From Blepharisma stoltei (taxonomy: Eukaryota; Ciliophora; Heterotrichea; Heterotrichida; Blepharismidae), in contig CAJZBQ010000001.1 in assembly GCA_914767885.1 (NCBI GenBank), positions 434,001 through 498,000 of the forward strand: a stretch of DNA of 64,000 bases, in the 5' to 3' direction. The notes beneath the pieces were generated by a model. The model was not told where the DNA came from. It made no database searches and worked only from the letters and a program-made list of their open reading frames with translations. Position numbers and translations under genes: made by a program. Shown here piece by piece: positions 39,417 to 50,748 of the stretch (the first letter of the stretch is position 1; each line of letters starts with the position of its first letter).

Positions 39417-41010
39417 ATGTTATCGCAAGTTGAATCCCTAAACAGAAGAAAATTCAACAAAACTCAAAACAAAACTCGTATAAAAGAGCTCAGTATAAGC
39501 AACCAGGATTTTCCAAACGAAACAATTCAACTTGGCAACTTGACCCCTTCTATCAACGTTCAGTCACGAATAAGGCCCAAATACATACAAAGGCCTTTAG
39601 CACAGAAGAATATCAATTCTCCAAAATGTTCATCAAGTTTTAAATTCAAATTTGAAGATAATGACGAAGTTTCCCGTTCTTTCAATAATACCATACGATT
39701 CTCCAATTCCAAAAAGGAAAATTTTAAATCGCCGATCATCAATTCCCCTCGATCTCTGAATTCTTCAATGAAGCTTAACCAAATCGTAAAGCAGGTCAAG
39801 TCTGTCGGACTTTCAGGGGAACTTGCATACAAAGAGCACCTGTTCCAAACCTTCCAAGCTATGAAATTTATAAAAAACATTAAACCTATAGACCCAGAAG
39901 CTCTAAGGCTAAAAACAGTCAATCTTCCAAGGAGAAAAGGATATGAAAACGCAAAAACTGTTATTTTTGACCGAGATAGTTTAATCTGGCGTCATGGCCT
40001 CCTAACCGTCTGCATTAAGCAAATCCGGCAAGGCTTAGGCAACCCAGAAATGGATAGCAATGCTAGTTAAGCAATTTAGTAGAGTTCGGAGTCTAGCCTA
40101 AGTTATCAGGAATAGATTTTACCTTGTAGGGAAGGAAAGGCTTGCAATTAGAAAGGGTAAGTCTAGCAGTGCCTATTCTCTAGCGTGAAACCCTGGGCTT
40201 CAAGTTGGACGTTTTTGCCGAGAGTTCCATTGTTGGGGTTTTTGCGCAGGAAATCATGTTCATGCCCGAAAGCTTGATGGACAGCTGTCTAAATATGAAT
40301 GCCCAAAGCTGAGGGACAATCCAGAGGTGAAGACAAGTGGTGCACGACACATTGGTGGGTCGAGCCCCCGAAGCAGGGACGGAAGCCCATGAAGGTATGC
40401 AATAGTGAATGCTAAACTCAGGATATTAATCTTAATGAAATAATTTAATGTTATTTTTGACCTAGATGAAACATTGGTGCACTGCTGTGAAAATCCGTTA
40501 GACGCGGATATTCCACTAACAGTAACTTTTCCGAATGGAGATACGCTTGATGTAGGGATAAATGTCAGGCCTTATGCTAGGGAATGCTTGCTTGCAGCTT
40601 GCCAACAATTTGAAGTAATTGTATATACTGCATCCCAGCAGTGTTATGCTGACGAAGTCCTCGATTATTTAGACCCAAGCAGAGAAATTATTCATCATAG
40701 GCTTTATAGAGAAAGATGTGTGGTTAACGAAGGGGTTTATATAAAAGATTTAAGAGTCATAGGCAATAGACGGCTTAAAGATATGCTCATAATTGATAAC
40801 TCAGCTTATAGCTTTGCTCATCAGATTGATAATGGAATTCCGATAATTTCATGATATAATGATAGCGATGACAGGGAGCTTTATAAGCTGATCGATTATT
40901 TGAAAGTAGTTGCAAAGAGTAATGATGTCAGGAGTGTAAATAGGCAGACGTTCCATTTGGAATCGTTTTATGACGATTATATGCATGATTTTATGCGTAA
41001 GGAAAATTAA
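39417..41010 (+). CDS. CTD/SCP-like (NIF-domain) phosphatase, interrupted by a retroposon
   Basis: ATG at 39417 (MLSQVESLNRRKFNKTQNKT) to TAA at 41008-41010. A 490 bp insert with repeat splits the catalytic motif; joined it reads KTVIFDLDETLVHCCENP, the DxDxT signature (nucleophile Asp and general-acid Asp). Later motifs are INVRPYARECLLA, EVIVYTASQQCYADEVLDYL, and MLIIDNSAYSFAHQIDNGIP followed by a TGA-encoded Trp. Exons sum to 368 codons. Residues 1-190 are Ser/Asn/Arg-rich linker. Family members dephosphorylate Ser in RNA polymerase II CTD or other substrates; which one is unknown. Confidence 0.9.
39978..40448 (+). mobile_element. GC-rich retroposon-like insert in the phosphatase gene
   Basis: Flanked by a 19 bp direct repeat with one mismatch, tgttatttttgaccNagat (39959-39977 and 40449-40467). 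Starts AGTTTAATCTGGCGTCATGG and ends with an AT-rich tail, TTAATCTTAATGAAATAA. It cuts the phosphatase DLDET motif. The left repeat copy lacks the second TA (CCGAGAT), but the earlier TTA remains in both, so TA-directed excision is possible. Confidence 0.8.
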
Positions 41011-41217
41011 AGGAAATGCTTGATGCATTTATAAGCTAAACGATATGCTGATAAAGATAATCTTACTTTAAACATAAATTGATATATTCCTCTATAAATT
41101 TGTATGCTGTTTTAGAAATACTAATATTAATCTGGTCAATGTATGGGATATTTGTTAGCTTTATTTATTTTAAATCATTTTTCCAAAATACTAGAATTAT
41201 CATAAATAACGTATAGC

Positions 41218-42564
41218 ATGTCATCTTTTACTTTAAACTCTATAACAAAACTTGACAATCTCCCTACACCTGACCAATATGCTCTAGTCCTCAATTCAAT
41301 CCGACAAAAAATTTCTCTTATCAAGTCTTCTCTCCCTTCACTGAAGAAACTTCCCAAAGAAAAGCGAGTCCAAGTCCATTTCAATCTCCAATCAGCCAAT
41401 GAGCTGGCAGGAAAGCTGCAAACCAGCATTTTGAAGCTCAGTGACAAGGAAAAACCTCAATACTCTAAATGGAAACGGGAGCTTGAAAAAGAAGTCAAAG
41501 AAATCCAAAAAATTGCTGAAGAAATCGTTAAAATAGAAGAAGTGCTTCATATTGATACAGCAGAACCTACAGAGGAAGACACACTTTTGGAAAGTCCACA
41601 ACAACAGAACATGAATTTTGAGCTACAGTTGCATCATGATATTTTGCAAGAAAGAGATGAGAAAATAAGTAGGATTTCGCAAGCAATTAGAACGGTTAAT
41701 GGGTTATTATACCTAATTACTGTGAATGTATATATTCTTGCTGGCTGTTGTTATCCATTGATAATGCAGTCACCAAGGATTCTTACAGGGGATTCGCAAT
41801 CTTTGCAGCGATGGCTGGGGGACTTTTTTGAGCTAGATGAATTACCGGGCTAGTTTCGGCACGAACACCTTTCATCTTCTTCACCACCTCACCATATATC
41901 CTCCTTGCCTTGTCAGCTTTAGTGTAAAAGGAAATGCTATGGACTTCTGCTGTGTGCTGTTCAACAAAAAATCCAAAAAATAGAACTTTCTAGCCAAATT
42001 TAAAGTCCGGGGCTTAACTTCCAGTTTCACGCAGGGAAGATTTCGAATGGTCTAGGCGTTGCCTGTAGACACTGCTGTGCCTTCTCTTTCTAACTCTGAA
42101 CCCAATTTTACTCGAGGTAAAATCCAATCCTTAAAGTGGACTAGCTCTGGGCATTACCAGAGTTGCTTACCTAGCATTGTTGTCTATTTCTGGGTTAGCA
42201 AAACCTTGCCGAATATAATTAAATACGTCCTCGAGGCTGCATTATGGTAGGCAATGCCCGGGCCGAGACGTCATTTTATTTATGGATAACGACAAATCAG
42301 TAGGAATATATTAATTCATTATAATTAAGTATAAAAGATGTAAGCGAAATGGTGCTGGAGCAAGGAGAAGTCTTAGACTTAATAGAAACTAATGTTGAAA
42401 AATCAGTGGACAGAAGCAAAAAAGCAATAAATGAACTTTCTAAGGCTGAAAAACAAAATAAGGTAGGAAGGATGAGATATTGCCTGGTTGCGATACTGGC
42501 TGTATGCCTGGTGTTTTTTAGCTCACTGCTGACTTTGAATTATTATAAAAGCACTAATCAATAA
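41218..42564 (+). CDS. Qa-SNARE (syntaxin family), one IES
   Basis: ATG at 41218 (MSSFTLNSITKLDNLPTPDQ) to TAA at 42562-42564. Excising 624 bp (41708-42333) joins IRTVNGLL to KDVSEMVLEQGEVLDLIE; exons sum to 241 codons. N-terminal helices (residues ~15-110) resemble the Habc bundle; the SNARE motif spans ~135-195 with the zero-layer Gln in LEQGEVLD; the C-terminal anchor is CLVAILAVCLVFFSSLLTL. The PEP12/syntaxin-7 group fits best, suggesting endosomal fusion. The next gene starts 19 bp downstream. Confidence 0.85.
41708..42333. mobile_element. IES with long diverged inverted ends, carrying a GC-rich insert
   Basis: Left end TATACCTAATTACTGTGAAT, right end inverted (reverse complement TATACTTAATTATAATGAAT); pairing continues to GTTATCCAT and ATGGATAAC, ~58 bp in from each side. 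The middle (about 41770-42272) is GC-rich and unlike the ends, and on the minus strand starts AAAATGACGTCTCGG, as the retroposon-like inserts do. Removal restores the SNARE frame. Confidence 0.82.
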
Positions 42565-42582
42565 AATATGATATGATTATAA

Positions 42583-43338
42583 ATGGTAGACAAAAAAGTA
42601 ACTTGGCTAGGAAGATATAGAGTGGCCACCGCATTGACATTAGGAGTCTTAGAGCTTGCGTATGTGATCGCATTGACGCTAGTTTTATTATCAAATGAAA
42701 ATGATTGTGATATGCCGATACGACTTTGGCTTCAAGTTTTATTATCTGTCTTCTGCTTTCATTTGATTTTATTAGTCATTTCTGAAATCAGCACTCCACA
42801 TTGTCCTTATTATTTATCAAGCTTGCTAATCTTCCTTCTTCCATGAGCGAACAAAACATTGAAAAAATCGTATTTTTTTGGAAATTAACCCTCTCTGAGG
42901 GAGCTAAAAAGTATTTTATATAAGTATTCGAAATATACGTGATTATTATAATATAATCTTGAGCTACTTCTATTAAATTTAGGCAGCTTGCATTGTAAAA
43001 TATTAATCTTATTTTTTTTTCTCTAAATTTTAGTTGAAAAAAAAAACTAATATAAAATTTTAATTTTCCTTGTTCTCAGAAGGAGAGTAAGTGTATTCTC
43101 AGCTTCTTTAAATGCAATATTAGGGACTTTTATGGTTGTGTGGCTTATTTTAGGGAATATTTGGTATTATAGTGTCAACGATTCTTGTAAAACAGACTTT
43201 TATGAAGGATATATGGCGACATTTGTGATTTTAGTTGTTTATTATGTATTTCTGGCATCAGCATGCTGTATGGGATGCTTGTTGATAATAATGATTAGTC
43301 TTGGGAGTGGGATTACCAATAAAGCTGCTGATTATTAA
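42583..43338 (+). CDS. Small multi-pass membrane protein, one IES
   Basis: ATG at 42583 (MVDKKVTWLGRYRVATALTL) to TAA at 43336-43338. Excising 261 bp (42827-43089) joins YLSSL-L to SVFSASLNAILGTFMVVWLI; exons sum to 165 codons, 164 aa. Four hydrophobic segments are visible (near residues 15-35, 50-68, 85-105, 125-150), with a Cys-rich last one (ASACCMGCLLIIMI). Family unknown; a tetraspan-like topology is possible. Confidence 0.7.
42827..43089. mobile_element. IES family A-related copy (261 bp removed)
   Basis: Left end TAATCTTCCTTCTTCCATGA then GCGAACAAAACATTG; right end TTCTCAGAAGGAGAGTAA. The core keeps ATACGTGATTATTATAATAT and TAATCTTGAGCTACTTC. Shorter and more diverged than typical family A copies. 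Removal is required to join the two halves of the membrane protein. Confidence 0.85.
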
Positions 43339-43477
43339 GAGATTAAGAGCCATACTTATTTTCAGGATTCAAGCACACATACAATAGAATTATGCTTTTA
43401 TCTAATTAATCCTTAAAATAAGTTTTTATTTGGTAAACTCCATTTTCTAATATATTGGTTAAGCATTAAATAAAAAT

Positions 43478-45583
43478 TTATCTTCTTGTGCGAGATCTTG
43501 CTCTTACTTCAGGAATTTCAGCCAATTGGCTACTATTTGTAGGCTCTTCATATCTATAAGTAACAGTTCTTGCAAATTTAACACTACTTCGCTTCTGGTC
43601 TCTAGAATTTTTCCCACTTTTTTCCGCTACAGGAATTTGTGTCTCAGCTTTTTGTATAGCTTTCTTGCCAGAAAAATTTGCTAAAGAACTACTAATTGCA
43701 CTATTGCTTGAGCTGCTTCTTTTTCTGCCTGGATCTCTTGGTTTTTTATGCTTTTTGTGTCCATCTCTAATGTTAGTTTTATTTTCTTTAAAAAAGCTTG
43801 GGTCCACTCCTAAAATTAAATGCCAATTTTTCCTATTGTTTTCAGCAGCTTTCATTATATCCTTTAGTTCATTAGGAAAAGAATATAATAAAAAAACAGG
43901 TCTTTTAGGCATGACATCGCTCATATCGACTTTTTTACCTGTTAGTGCTTGTTCAATTTCTTTAAAATTCCTCTGCATGGCTAGCTCTATTTCCATTTCT
44001 TTGCACAGCTGCTTATGCTTTATCATCGCTCTTGCATAAGCTTTGAGCTTTTTCTTTAAATACTGCTTTACATATATTGTTTTTATTATTTCAGGAATTA
44101 CGTTATCCTTACTTTCTGTAATAAAGCTCTTATTCCGATCATCCATATCTATCTTATCTCACTGCTTTTTAAGTACTCTAACTCTGGATAAATAAATTTT
44201 TGCTAGAGATTTCATTGTTCTCTTTAAGAAATTCATTTTTAGTTTCCATTTACGAGCACTTATAGGTAAACTTCTAGCAGTAAGCACTCTGTCTATCAAA
44301 TCCAATATAACGCTTCCTTTTTCATAGCGCTTTTTTTCTACTCATCTTCTCAAAAATGGAGTAAAAATAATTCTTAATTTGTCATGGGTTTTGGACTTTC
44401 TTACTCTTTTCAAACTTTGCAGAAATTTTCCAAGTGCTCTGCTAAATCCTCAAAGACGTTTTATATATAAAGCAATTTTTCTTTTTACTATCCTTCTCTT
44501 TCTTAGCTGCACTTTTAATATCGATAAAACTCCAAGATTTATTATTAAAAAGCTCCAATTCTTTTGTAATGCAATGAATTCTTTTCTGTGGATCCTCTGC
44601 TCATATTTCCTGAATTTTTCTTCTAGCTGTCTTTCCCTATGTTCGTGAATGCACTCTACAATGTTATTTTTAGTTTGTTTTGTCAGGCACTCTTGGATAT
44701 TTTTTTCTTTGGCTTTTTTTTGAAGAATTTCTTTCTTATTCTTTGGACTATATTGAGATAAATTTTTCTCTACCAATTTTTTGATTTTTTCATCAGCTTC
44801 TTTTTTCCTCTCTGTAGAAATAAATCGACTTTGTATACTACTTAATATGTGCTCTTTTGTTTGCACAAAAGGTCGAGGAGTTGATGAAAATTGAAAAGAA
44901 GGGCCAGAATTAGAAAATGGCGCATTTCGTACGCGACTGGCCTACCGGCTAGCAGTACTCATTTGCATTTTCTAATTATGAAGCTTAGTTTTCCAAGGGA
45001 ATTCTATCCCGGCTGAGTCAGGTACGCAACTGGGAGGGGCAGTTACAGCCCTCTGGCCTGACTTTAGGGAAAGTGAAAGGCCCATGGTTTTTCCCACTTC
45101 CATCCGACGGGTAAAAGCAAGTAAATTTTAAGTTAGTTAAGAAAAGAAGGGCCAGATTTTTTGGCTTGGAGAATTATAGGAGCCTGGACCTAGTCGTTTT
45201 CCTGCGTCATTTTCGTTGTATACGACTTTTGGAGTTGACGATTTTTCTCTTGTAGAGATTTTAAACTTTGTTGGGGTAAACGAAGAGATTATTTTTAAAG
45301 GATTCTCTGGGATTAAGATTTTTGCTGAATTTTGATTAAATGTGTAATCTGTATTTGAGTCTGAGGTCAAAATGCTTAAATCAGTTTGGTAGTTATTTTG
45401 AGTACTCAATAATTTCGATATGATTTTCATTTGTGCTCGGCTTTTTTCAGCGAATTTTCCAATGCTTGATTGAAGTCTATCTTGCCCATCCATTGTTTTG
45501 TTTAGCTTTCTTAATGAGCTGTCAAAATCAGGGGTTTTCGAACGATAAACAGATTTTAAAACATTTCTTTCTGAAAAATTCAT
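43478..45583 (-). CDS. PG-repeat/IQ-type cytoskeletal protein, interrupted by a SINE-like insert
   Basis: The minus-strand gene from ATG 45583 (MNFSERNVLKSVYRSKTPDF) runs to a PG-rich motif GKRLGPGSYNSPSQ, then the insert at 44909-45140, then KSGPSFQFSSTPRPFVQTKE and a long basic helical region with several TGA-encoded Trp (IKRLWGFSRALGKFLQS, KKQWDKIDMDDR), ending RARSRTRR at 43478. The central part looks like IQ/coiled-coil sequence that binds calmodulin or microtubules. After removal of insert plus one repeat the frame is one base too long; five instead of six A in the run at the junction would restore it. Likely a ciliary or cortical structural protein. Confidence 0.6.
44909..45140 (+). 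mobile_element. SINE-like retroposon insert (232 bp)
   Basis: Flanked by a perfect 16 bp direct repeat, gaaaagaagggccaga, at 44893-44908 and 45141-45156. Starts ATTAGAAAATGGCGCATTTC and ends with the AT tail AAGTAAATTTTAAGTTAGTT. The body is GC-rich. Orientation and tail resemble the insert in PLK (10807-11238). Confidence 0.78.
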
Positions 45584-46353
45584 TAAAAATTATCACAGCT
45601 TTTGAGGTTATTTCACAATAAATCAAATTTATTAACTCCCCTATCTAAGCAAGAAAAAATATAGAAAAGAATTTCTTATATTTTAATAAAACTCATTCAA
45701 AAACAAACAAAAAAAAGTTTATTGTAAAAATAATTCTATTAAATTTTATAAATAAATGAGCTTTTACTTTACAATTTAGTACATTTACATTTTTAAATTC
45801 CGAAAAATAATTAAATTTTTAATTTATTTTATGATGATTTTAACAACATTTCTCTCTTCGATCCTCATAATTGATGAATATAATCCTCTAAAAAATTTGT
45901 CAATTTTTTCAACCGTTTCTCCATGATCTCTCCTTCATTCTACAAATCTCTATGAATATTGTGTAAGTGCCATGAATCTTTTTATATTTTCAAGTACTAA
46001 CATTTCTCTTATCTCAATTAAAAATCTGCTCTAATATACCCATATAAAAAATATATATTCAAAACGTTCAATATAAAAATTTTAAAAAATATTTAACTTA
46101 CTCACGAAAGTGGGTTAAGCATTATAAAGAATTCAGGTAAGATGTATAATAATATTTTATTTATTTATTATCAATAGACAATTCTGAAATATGATTAAAA
46201 ATGATTATTTTGAGAAGATTAAATATTTAATGATAATAATATAAAAATCAAATACTAAAATCGGCTACTCAATATTTCAAAAATTTAAACGTATTTTTAT
46301 TGCATTACCTTAGATATACCAAACTGCTTCTCATTTAAAACAGTATTAGCATT
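45584..46353. other. AT-rich intergenic region with a family A fragment
   Basis: Non-coding. TAACTTACTCACGAAAGTGG near 46095 is a short remnant of the family A terminal motif; otherwise nothing recognisable. Confidence 0.4.
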
Positions 46354-48297
46354 TTAAGAAAATTCAAATATTTCGGGCATAGACGAATCTTCCATATTGC
46401 ATTCATTATCTTCCAAATCGAAATACTTTTTTATAATTTGTTCAACAATCGCTCGTATCTTAAGGTTCATATGATTATACAAATTTTCAATCCTCTCAAT
46501 GCAATTGGCTAAATGCAAAGCTCCAATTGAAATATTTAGCTGTGGATCTGAGCTTCCTGCTTTTGTTCTTCCACAATCCAAAGCTCTTTCAACAAATTCT
46601 AATAAATTTATTATTATTTTTGGATCAATTTCATTTAACGTTTCCCTGAAGTAAATAAACACATTTTGCTCAACCAAAAATAAAATATCATTATCAGTCG
46701 CAACATTTGCTATATTTCTTATAATAAATGAGGCTTCCCTTTTCACTTCAAAATGCTTATCAACTAATAGCTTCATTATTCTTTGGCAGACTGGATGATG
46801 AATAAGGCAGCCTAGTTGCTCTTTTGTCCCTCCAGCAATATTACTGAGTGTGTATGCTACATCTTTTCTTATTGATAAAATATTACTTCCTCCTTGTGAA
46901 GCAAGGACGTCTAATATATTTGAATCAAGTAATAGTTGTGTATGGTGGTCATCTCCAGATGATATATTTCCAATTGTCTTAATTGCAGAAACGCTCAAAG
47001 ATTTATTATTTGAAGCCAAAGCTGAAATTATTTTCTGTAAAAATCCAGCATTGATAACTAATTGAATTCGCTTATTATCCCCATCTGTAATCGTGTTTAA
47101 ACCTTCAAGAATATATTTCTGCATTGGCGCATTTTCTATTTTTATTAAATATTTGAAAATTGTGATGATTTTTTCATAGATTGAGTAAGGCACAGGAGTT
47201 TTATATGCAATCAAGTTAGAGCTGCATCATGCCAAGCTTTCTAATGTGGCCATGGGAAGTGAATTTCAATTTTTCACAAGATAATCTAGTAAAATTTCAT
47301 GCAAATGGTAAACATTTACTAAAATATCCCTATACTTGTTTTGATCAATGCATATATTTCCAATAGCCAAAATTGCATTTTCATTTGATAATGGCTTAAA
47401 TTCTTGCAGAGACTCTATCAAAATTGGTATAAGATTTGAACTAACAAGCCTATCTACTATAGGTTTTTCCATAGAAGCAAGATTACTTATAGTCCAAACT
47501 GCCTCAGACTCTAAAGAATCTGGATATCCAGTCCCTATAAAGCTTGTCAGCTTGTCAATATATTCTTCTCGCAGCTCTGGAAGCAGTTCAGTAGATTTAG
47601 AAAACTGTTTTAAAGTCCTGCGAAAAGACTTCAAGGAATAAACAATTTTTTCATGTGTATCTGCTGTGATTCAGTATGAATATATTGCTAAGAGTGAACA
47701 ACAAAAATTTGTTCACTCACAGAGGGGGTTAATTTTTTTTGTTTTAAAAAAAATTTATATATAAATTTTTATAAAAATTGTTTTTTTCGAATTTTAAAAA
47801 AATCCTAATTTGCAAAAAAATATTATTTAATAATTTATAAAATTTATGTTTTAAAAAGCAATTTTTGTTTAAAATTAAACAAAATTAGTTATAGATTTCA
47901 TTATACTAATCATCATTTATATATCAAAAATTTTTTCCATAAAAAATTTTTCTATTAAAACAATTTTGTTCAATCACGGAGGGTGGGTTTTGGGGCAAAA
48001 AATAGCGATTTTCTAATGGTTTTTTTTCACTCACGGAGGGTGGGAGTAAGAGTTTTTTTCTTTGGGATTTAGCAAAGAAAAATTGGGCATTTCATTTTCA
48101 TCTTCTGTTTCTTCAGTTCTATCATCTAATCTAAGCCTTTTCTTTTGGAAAAAATCTTTTCTCTGGTCTTTCCTTAGCTTGACACTATAATTTTCGTTTC
48201 TTTTCATAAGATTCATTGGGTCTAAGGCCATAAAATTCGAGTTTCTTTGCTCGAATCTGCTGGAGTTGTCTATTTTATTGTCGGTGCAGTCAATCAT
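46354..48297 (-). CDS. KPNA: Importin alpha (karyopherin alpha), one family A IES
   Basis: ATG at 48297 (MIDCTDNKIDNSSRFEQRNS). Residues ~30-60 form a basic importin-beta-binding domain (NLMKRNENYSVKLRKDQRKD). Excising 366 bp (47681-48048) joins KEKNS to YSYWITADTHEKIVYSLKSF in frame; exons sum to 526 codons, the normal 525 aa. About ten ARM repeats follow, with typical NLS-groove sequences: ESEAVWTISNLAS, NAILAIGNICI, KTIGNISSGDD, and RKDVAYTLSNIAGGTKEQ. TGA encodes Trp in LVKNWNSLPMATLESLAWCSS. The acidic C-terminus (DNECNMEDSSMPEIFEFS) fits CAS binding. It carries NLS cargo into nuclei, with importin beta. Confidence 0.94.
47681..48048. mobile_element. IES family A in importin alpha with an eroded left end
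   Basis: The right end is standard (GGGTGGGAGTAAG). The left end lacks the TAACTCCCCC tract and instead reads TATATTGCTAAGAGTGAAC before the hairpin motif. The obvious TA (at 47689) gives a stop, whereas the TA at 47681-47682 gives an open frame; the boundary appears to have moved ~8 bp outward. Confidence 0.85.
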
Positions 48298-48357
48298 TTT
48301 AATATAAAATAAAGCGGGCAATATGCAATTATATAATTTCTTAACTTATATATAATT

Positions 48358-50748
48358 TTAAATCGCTTTTCGTTGCTCTTTAAGTACCTTAATCTGCTGC
48401 TGCATTCTAGCCATATTAGATCTACACAGTTCCAGCTCATCTTTCAATACCGAAATCTGGTTATCTTTCTCTTTTAGCATTCCTTCCATGTCTGAAATAA
48501 GAATATCTTGTTCATCAACTATAAGAACTAGGCTTGATTTATTTAAGTCCTCAATATTTTCTTGTCCTTTATTGTTTAACTCTTTCGCTCTTTGAGCTTC
48601 TTGAAACTCTAAGAATTCATCAACACTGTCAAGCAGATATGTTTCTTTTCGACCTACTTCAAAAGAAATATCTGGAACTTTTATGTCTGCTTCTAAGGTG
48701 TTTTTTCTTGATTTTATGACGATAGAATTTTCGTGCCTTTGACGGGATCTCGCAACTTTTTCTTGAAACTTGGATTCTTCTTTTATTATCGAGAATTTCC
48801 ATCTTGCAAGATGGAAATCCATTTTGGCTCGGCGACAGCAAAAAAAAAATCCCAGAATTCGGCCGTGCAAAAAAAAAATAAAACGGCGGAAGGCCAAGGG
48901 GTCGCAGATGGCAATTCTCTGGGGTGGGGTGCAGGCTTGGGCTGACTGGGCTTCCCCTCGACCCACAGACAAGATACCGACGGCGCAACATCAATCAAGC
49001 ACTTCTGGAGGAGCATTATGGTGCCTGCGAATGGCACAGGTGGTTCCAGAAGAAGACAATGGACGATCCTCTCATACCCTGAGCACCACCAGGGGTTAAG
49101 AGAGTCCTTGCCGAAAATTTTTTGATCCAGCAGGGTCGGGTGAGTCTCCCCGACAGACTGAGGACGTCACCATTTTTGATGGCTCCGAAGAAAAAGGGCG
49201 GTAGGTGGCTTTAGTGCTTAGTGCCACATGAAGCACGAAGCTGAAGTCCGACTGGCTAGGGGCTGAAATAATCCCCGCTTAACCTCTCTAACTAATCTCT
49301 CTCTCTCTCTCTTTTATTATCGGGGGCTGGAATCTTTCATAATTGATAATCGCGTTCTTCTTCTTTCTTGGTTTTTAATACTAATCTCAGCAAATTCATT
49401 AATATCATTAATCTCATCTTTATTGTTAACAGCTAGTTTTTCTGAGTTTATGATCATAGAAGATAGTCTTTCTAAGCTGTTTTGAAGTTGGAGTTTTTCT
49501 TTAATTAAGCTTTCAACCCCTGAATGCTCTTTTCTCACAGGACTGTGCTCTCTTAGAGGTGATTCTTCTTCAGCATCATTTATGATTGGAATTAATGATA
49601 TTTTTGTTTCTATTTCACATAGCTTTAGAGATAATTCTCTAATATCTTTATAAATTTCAAGAATTAAAGAGTCTCCTTCTGCAAAATTATTCTTTGATAA
49701 AACCTGGCTTATTTTTTTTGCTCTCTGAGCAAATTTGAGAGTAGATAAGCTTTCGTCATAATTTTGTGAGCATGGTGATATATTACAAATTAATAAAATT
49801 TTTGCACTTCCTTCTAGAGATGATTTTAAAAGCCTTGTTAATTTACTGTCTCTAAAAGGAATATGCACAGTGTTTGCTTTATCACTTAGTCTCATTATAA
49901 CTGTCCCTAGAGTAATTAAGCTCTATATATATCTCACTTTATTGATATGCTTCATTTCTCTATTTTTGCTTGCAAGTGTGGATTGGATATTCATGCCGCT
50001 TCCTTCGCTTCCTGCTAAATCTATTAAATTTAGCGTAGAAATCGCGAATATTTCAGATTCAGAGCTTCTTAGCTTTGATTCTATTATGATACTGAATCTG
50101 TGATAATGCTTACATGCAATGCGAACTAGAGCCATTTGGGTTTATTTTTGTCCCTGAAAACTGCTTATGAGCTTCTCCTAAAGCAAGCAAAGAATGTATT
50201 TGGGCTACAGAGTGGCAGACTTCTTCAGTTGCATTGGCTATTTTGATACCATTCTGAATGAATTTTACCTTTTTGTCTTCTTTTATTTGGAGATTTAGAC
50301 CTTTGGGGTTCAATAAATCATTTATGCTTTCATTATAAATTTCGACATAAGAACAGCGAATTATGAACTCTTTTGTAGTCGCATATTGCATATATGCAAA
50401 AATTGTATCAATGCTTAAAAAAGCTAGCCCTGGGTCTTTGCGATTGCCTTGCATAGTAAATGTTTTCCCACTTCCTGTTTCTCCATAGCAAAGCAAGCAA
50501 TTATTGTAGCCTTCCATTGCCCTTCATATCATGATTTCACAAAGGTCTTCAAAAATAAGGTTATTGCTTGTAGTTTCATCGTAAACCTTGTCAAAAATAT
50601 ACAGCCGATTACCATTGCTTTCTTTTATGGTTGTTGGACCTGCGACATCTCATGAAATTGTGGAGTCTGAAGAAAGCTCAAGCTGGCTGATAGGCCTTAT
50701 TCTTACAGCAACTGTAATGCTTTCTTCCTTTTGATTTATATTTTCCAT
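48358..50748 (-). CDS. Kinesin motor protein, two mini-introns, interrupted by a retroposon
   Basis: ATG at 50748 (MENINQKEESITVAVRIRPI). Motor motifs are the P-loop CYGETGSGKTFTMQ (usual Gln replaced by Glu), switch I region NPNGSSSHCIFS formed across a 16 nt intron (50098-50113), switch II LIDLAGSEGSG, and HINKSLITLGTVIMRLSD across a 15 nt intron (49923-49937), then IPFRDSKLTRLLKSSLEGSA. TGA encodes Trp in ISWDVAGP and IMIWRAMEG. The neck and tail are coiled coil. A GC-rich insert with 13 bp direct repeats lies at 48792-49309; after its removal the tail (EESKFQEKVARSRQ) is one base out of register, and one more C in the run at 49322-49326 would fix it. Kinesin-7-like by overall layout; uncertain. 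Confidence 0.82.
48792..49309. mobile_element. GC-rich retroposon with a (TC)n tail in the kinesin gene
   Basis: Flanked by a perfect 13 bp direct repeat tcttttattatcg (48779-48791 and 49310-49322). The + strand right end is a simple repeat, CTCTCTCTCTCTC, as in the 3' tails of some non-LTR elements; the left end has ATTTCCATCTTGCAAGATGG, a small hairpin. The body is GC-rich. No reverse transcriptase is encoded, so it is a SINE or a truncated LINE. Confidence 0.75.
49923..49937 (-). other. 15 nt mini-intron
   Basis: Minus strand gtgagatatatatag; restores HINKSLITLG in the kinesin motor. Confidence 0.9.
50098..50113 (-). other. 16 nt mini-intron
   Basis: Minus strand gtaagcattatcacag; restores SSSHCIFSIIIESK in the kinesin motor. 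Confidence 0.9.

Noticed and set aside
42583-42846. The membrane protein as a complete 87-aa gene ending at 42846
   Set aside because: The end lies inside a family A-related IES, and excision continues the frame into more membrane helices to 43338.
48770-49099. Overlapping open frames in the GC-rich block of the kinesin gene
   Set aside because: GC-rich DNA lacks TAA/TAG by composition; no family match and the block has a target duplication, so it is an insert, not a gene.
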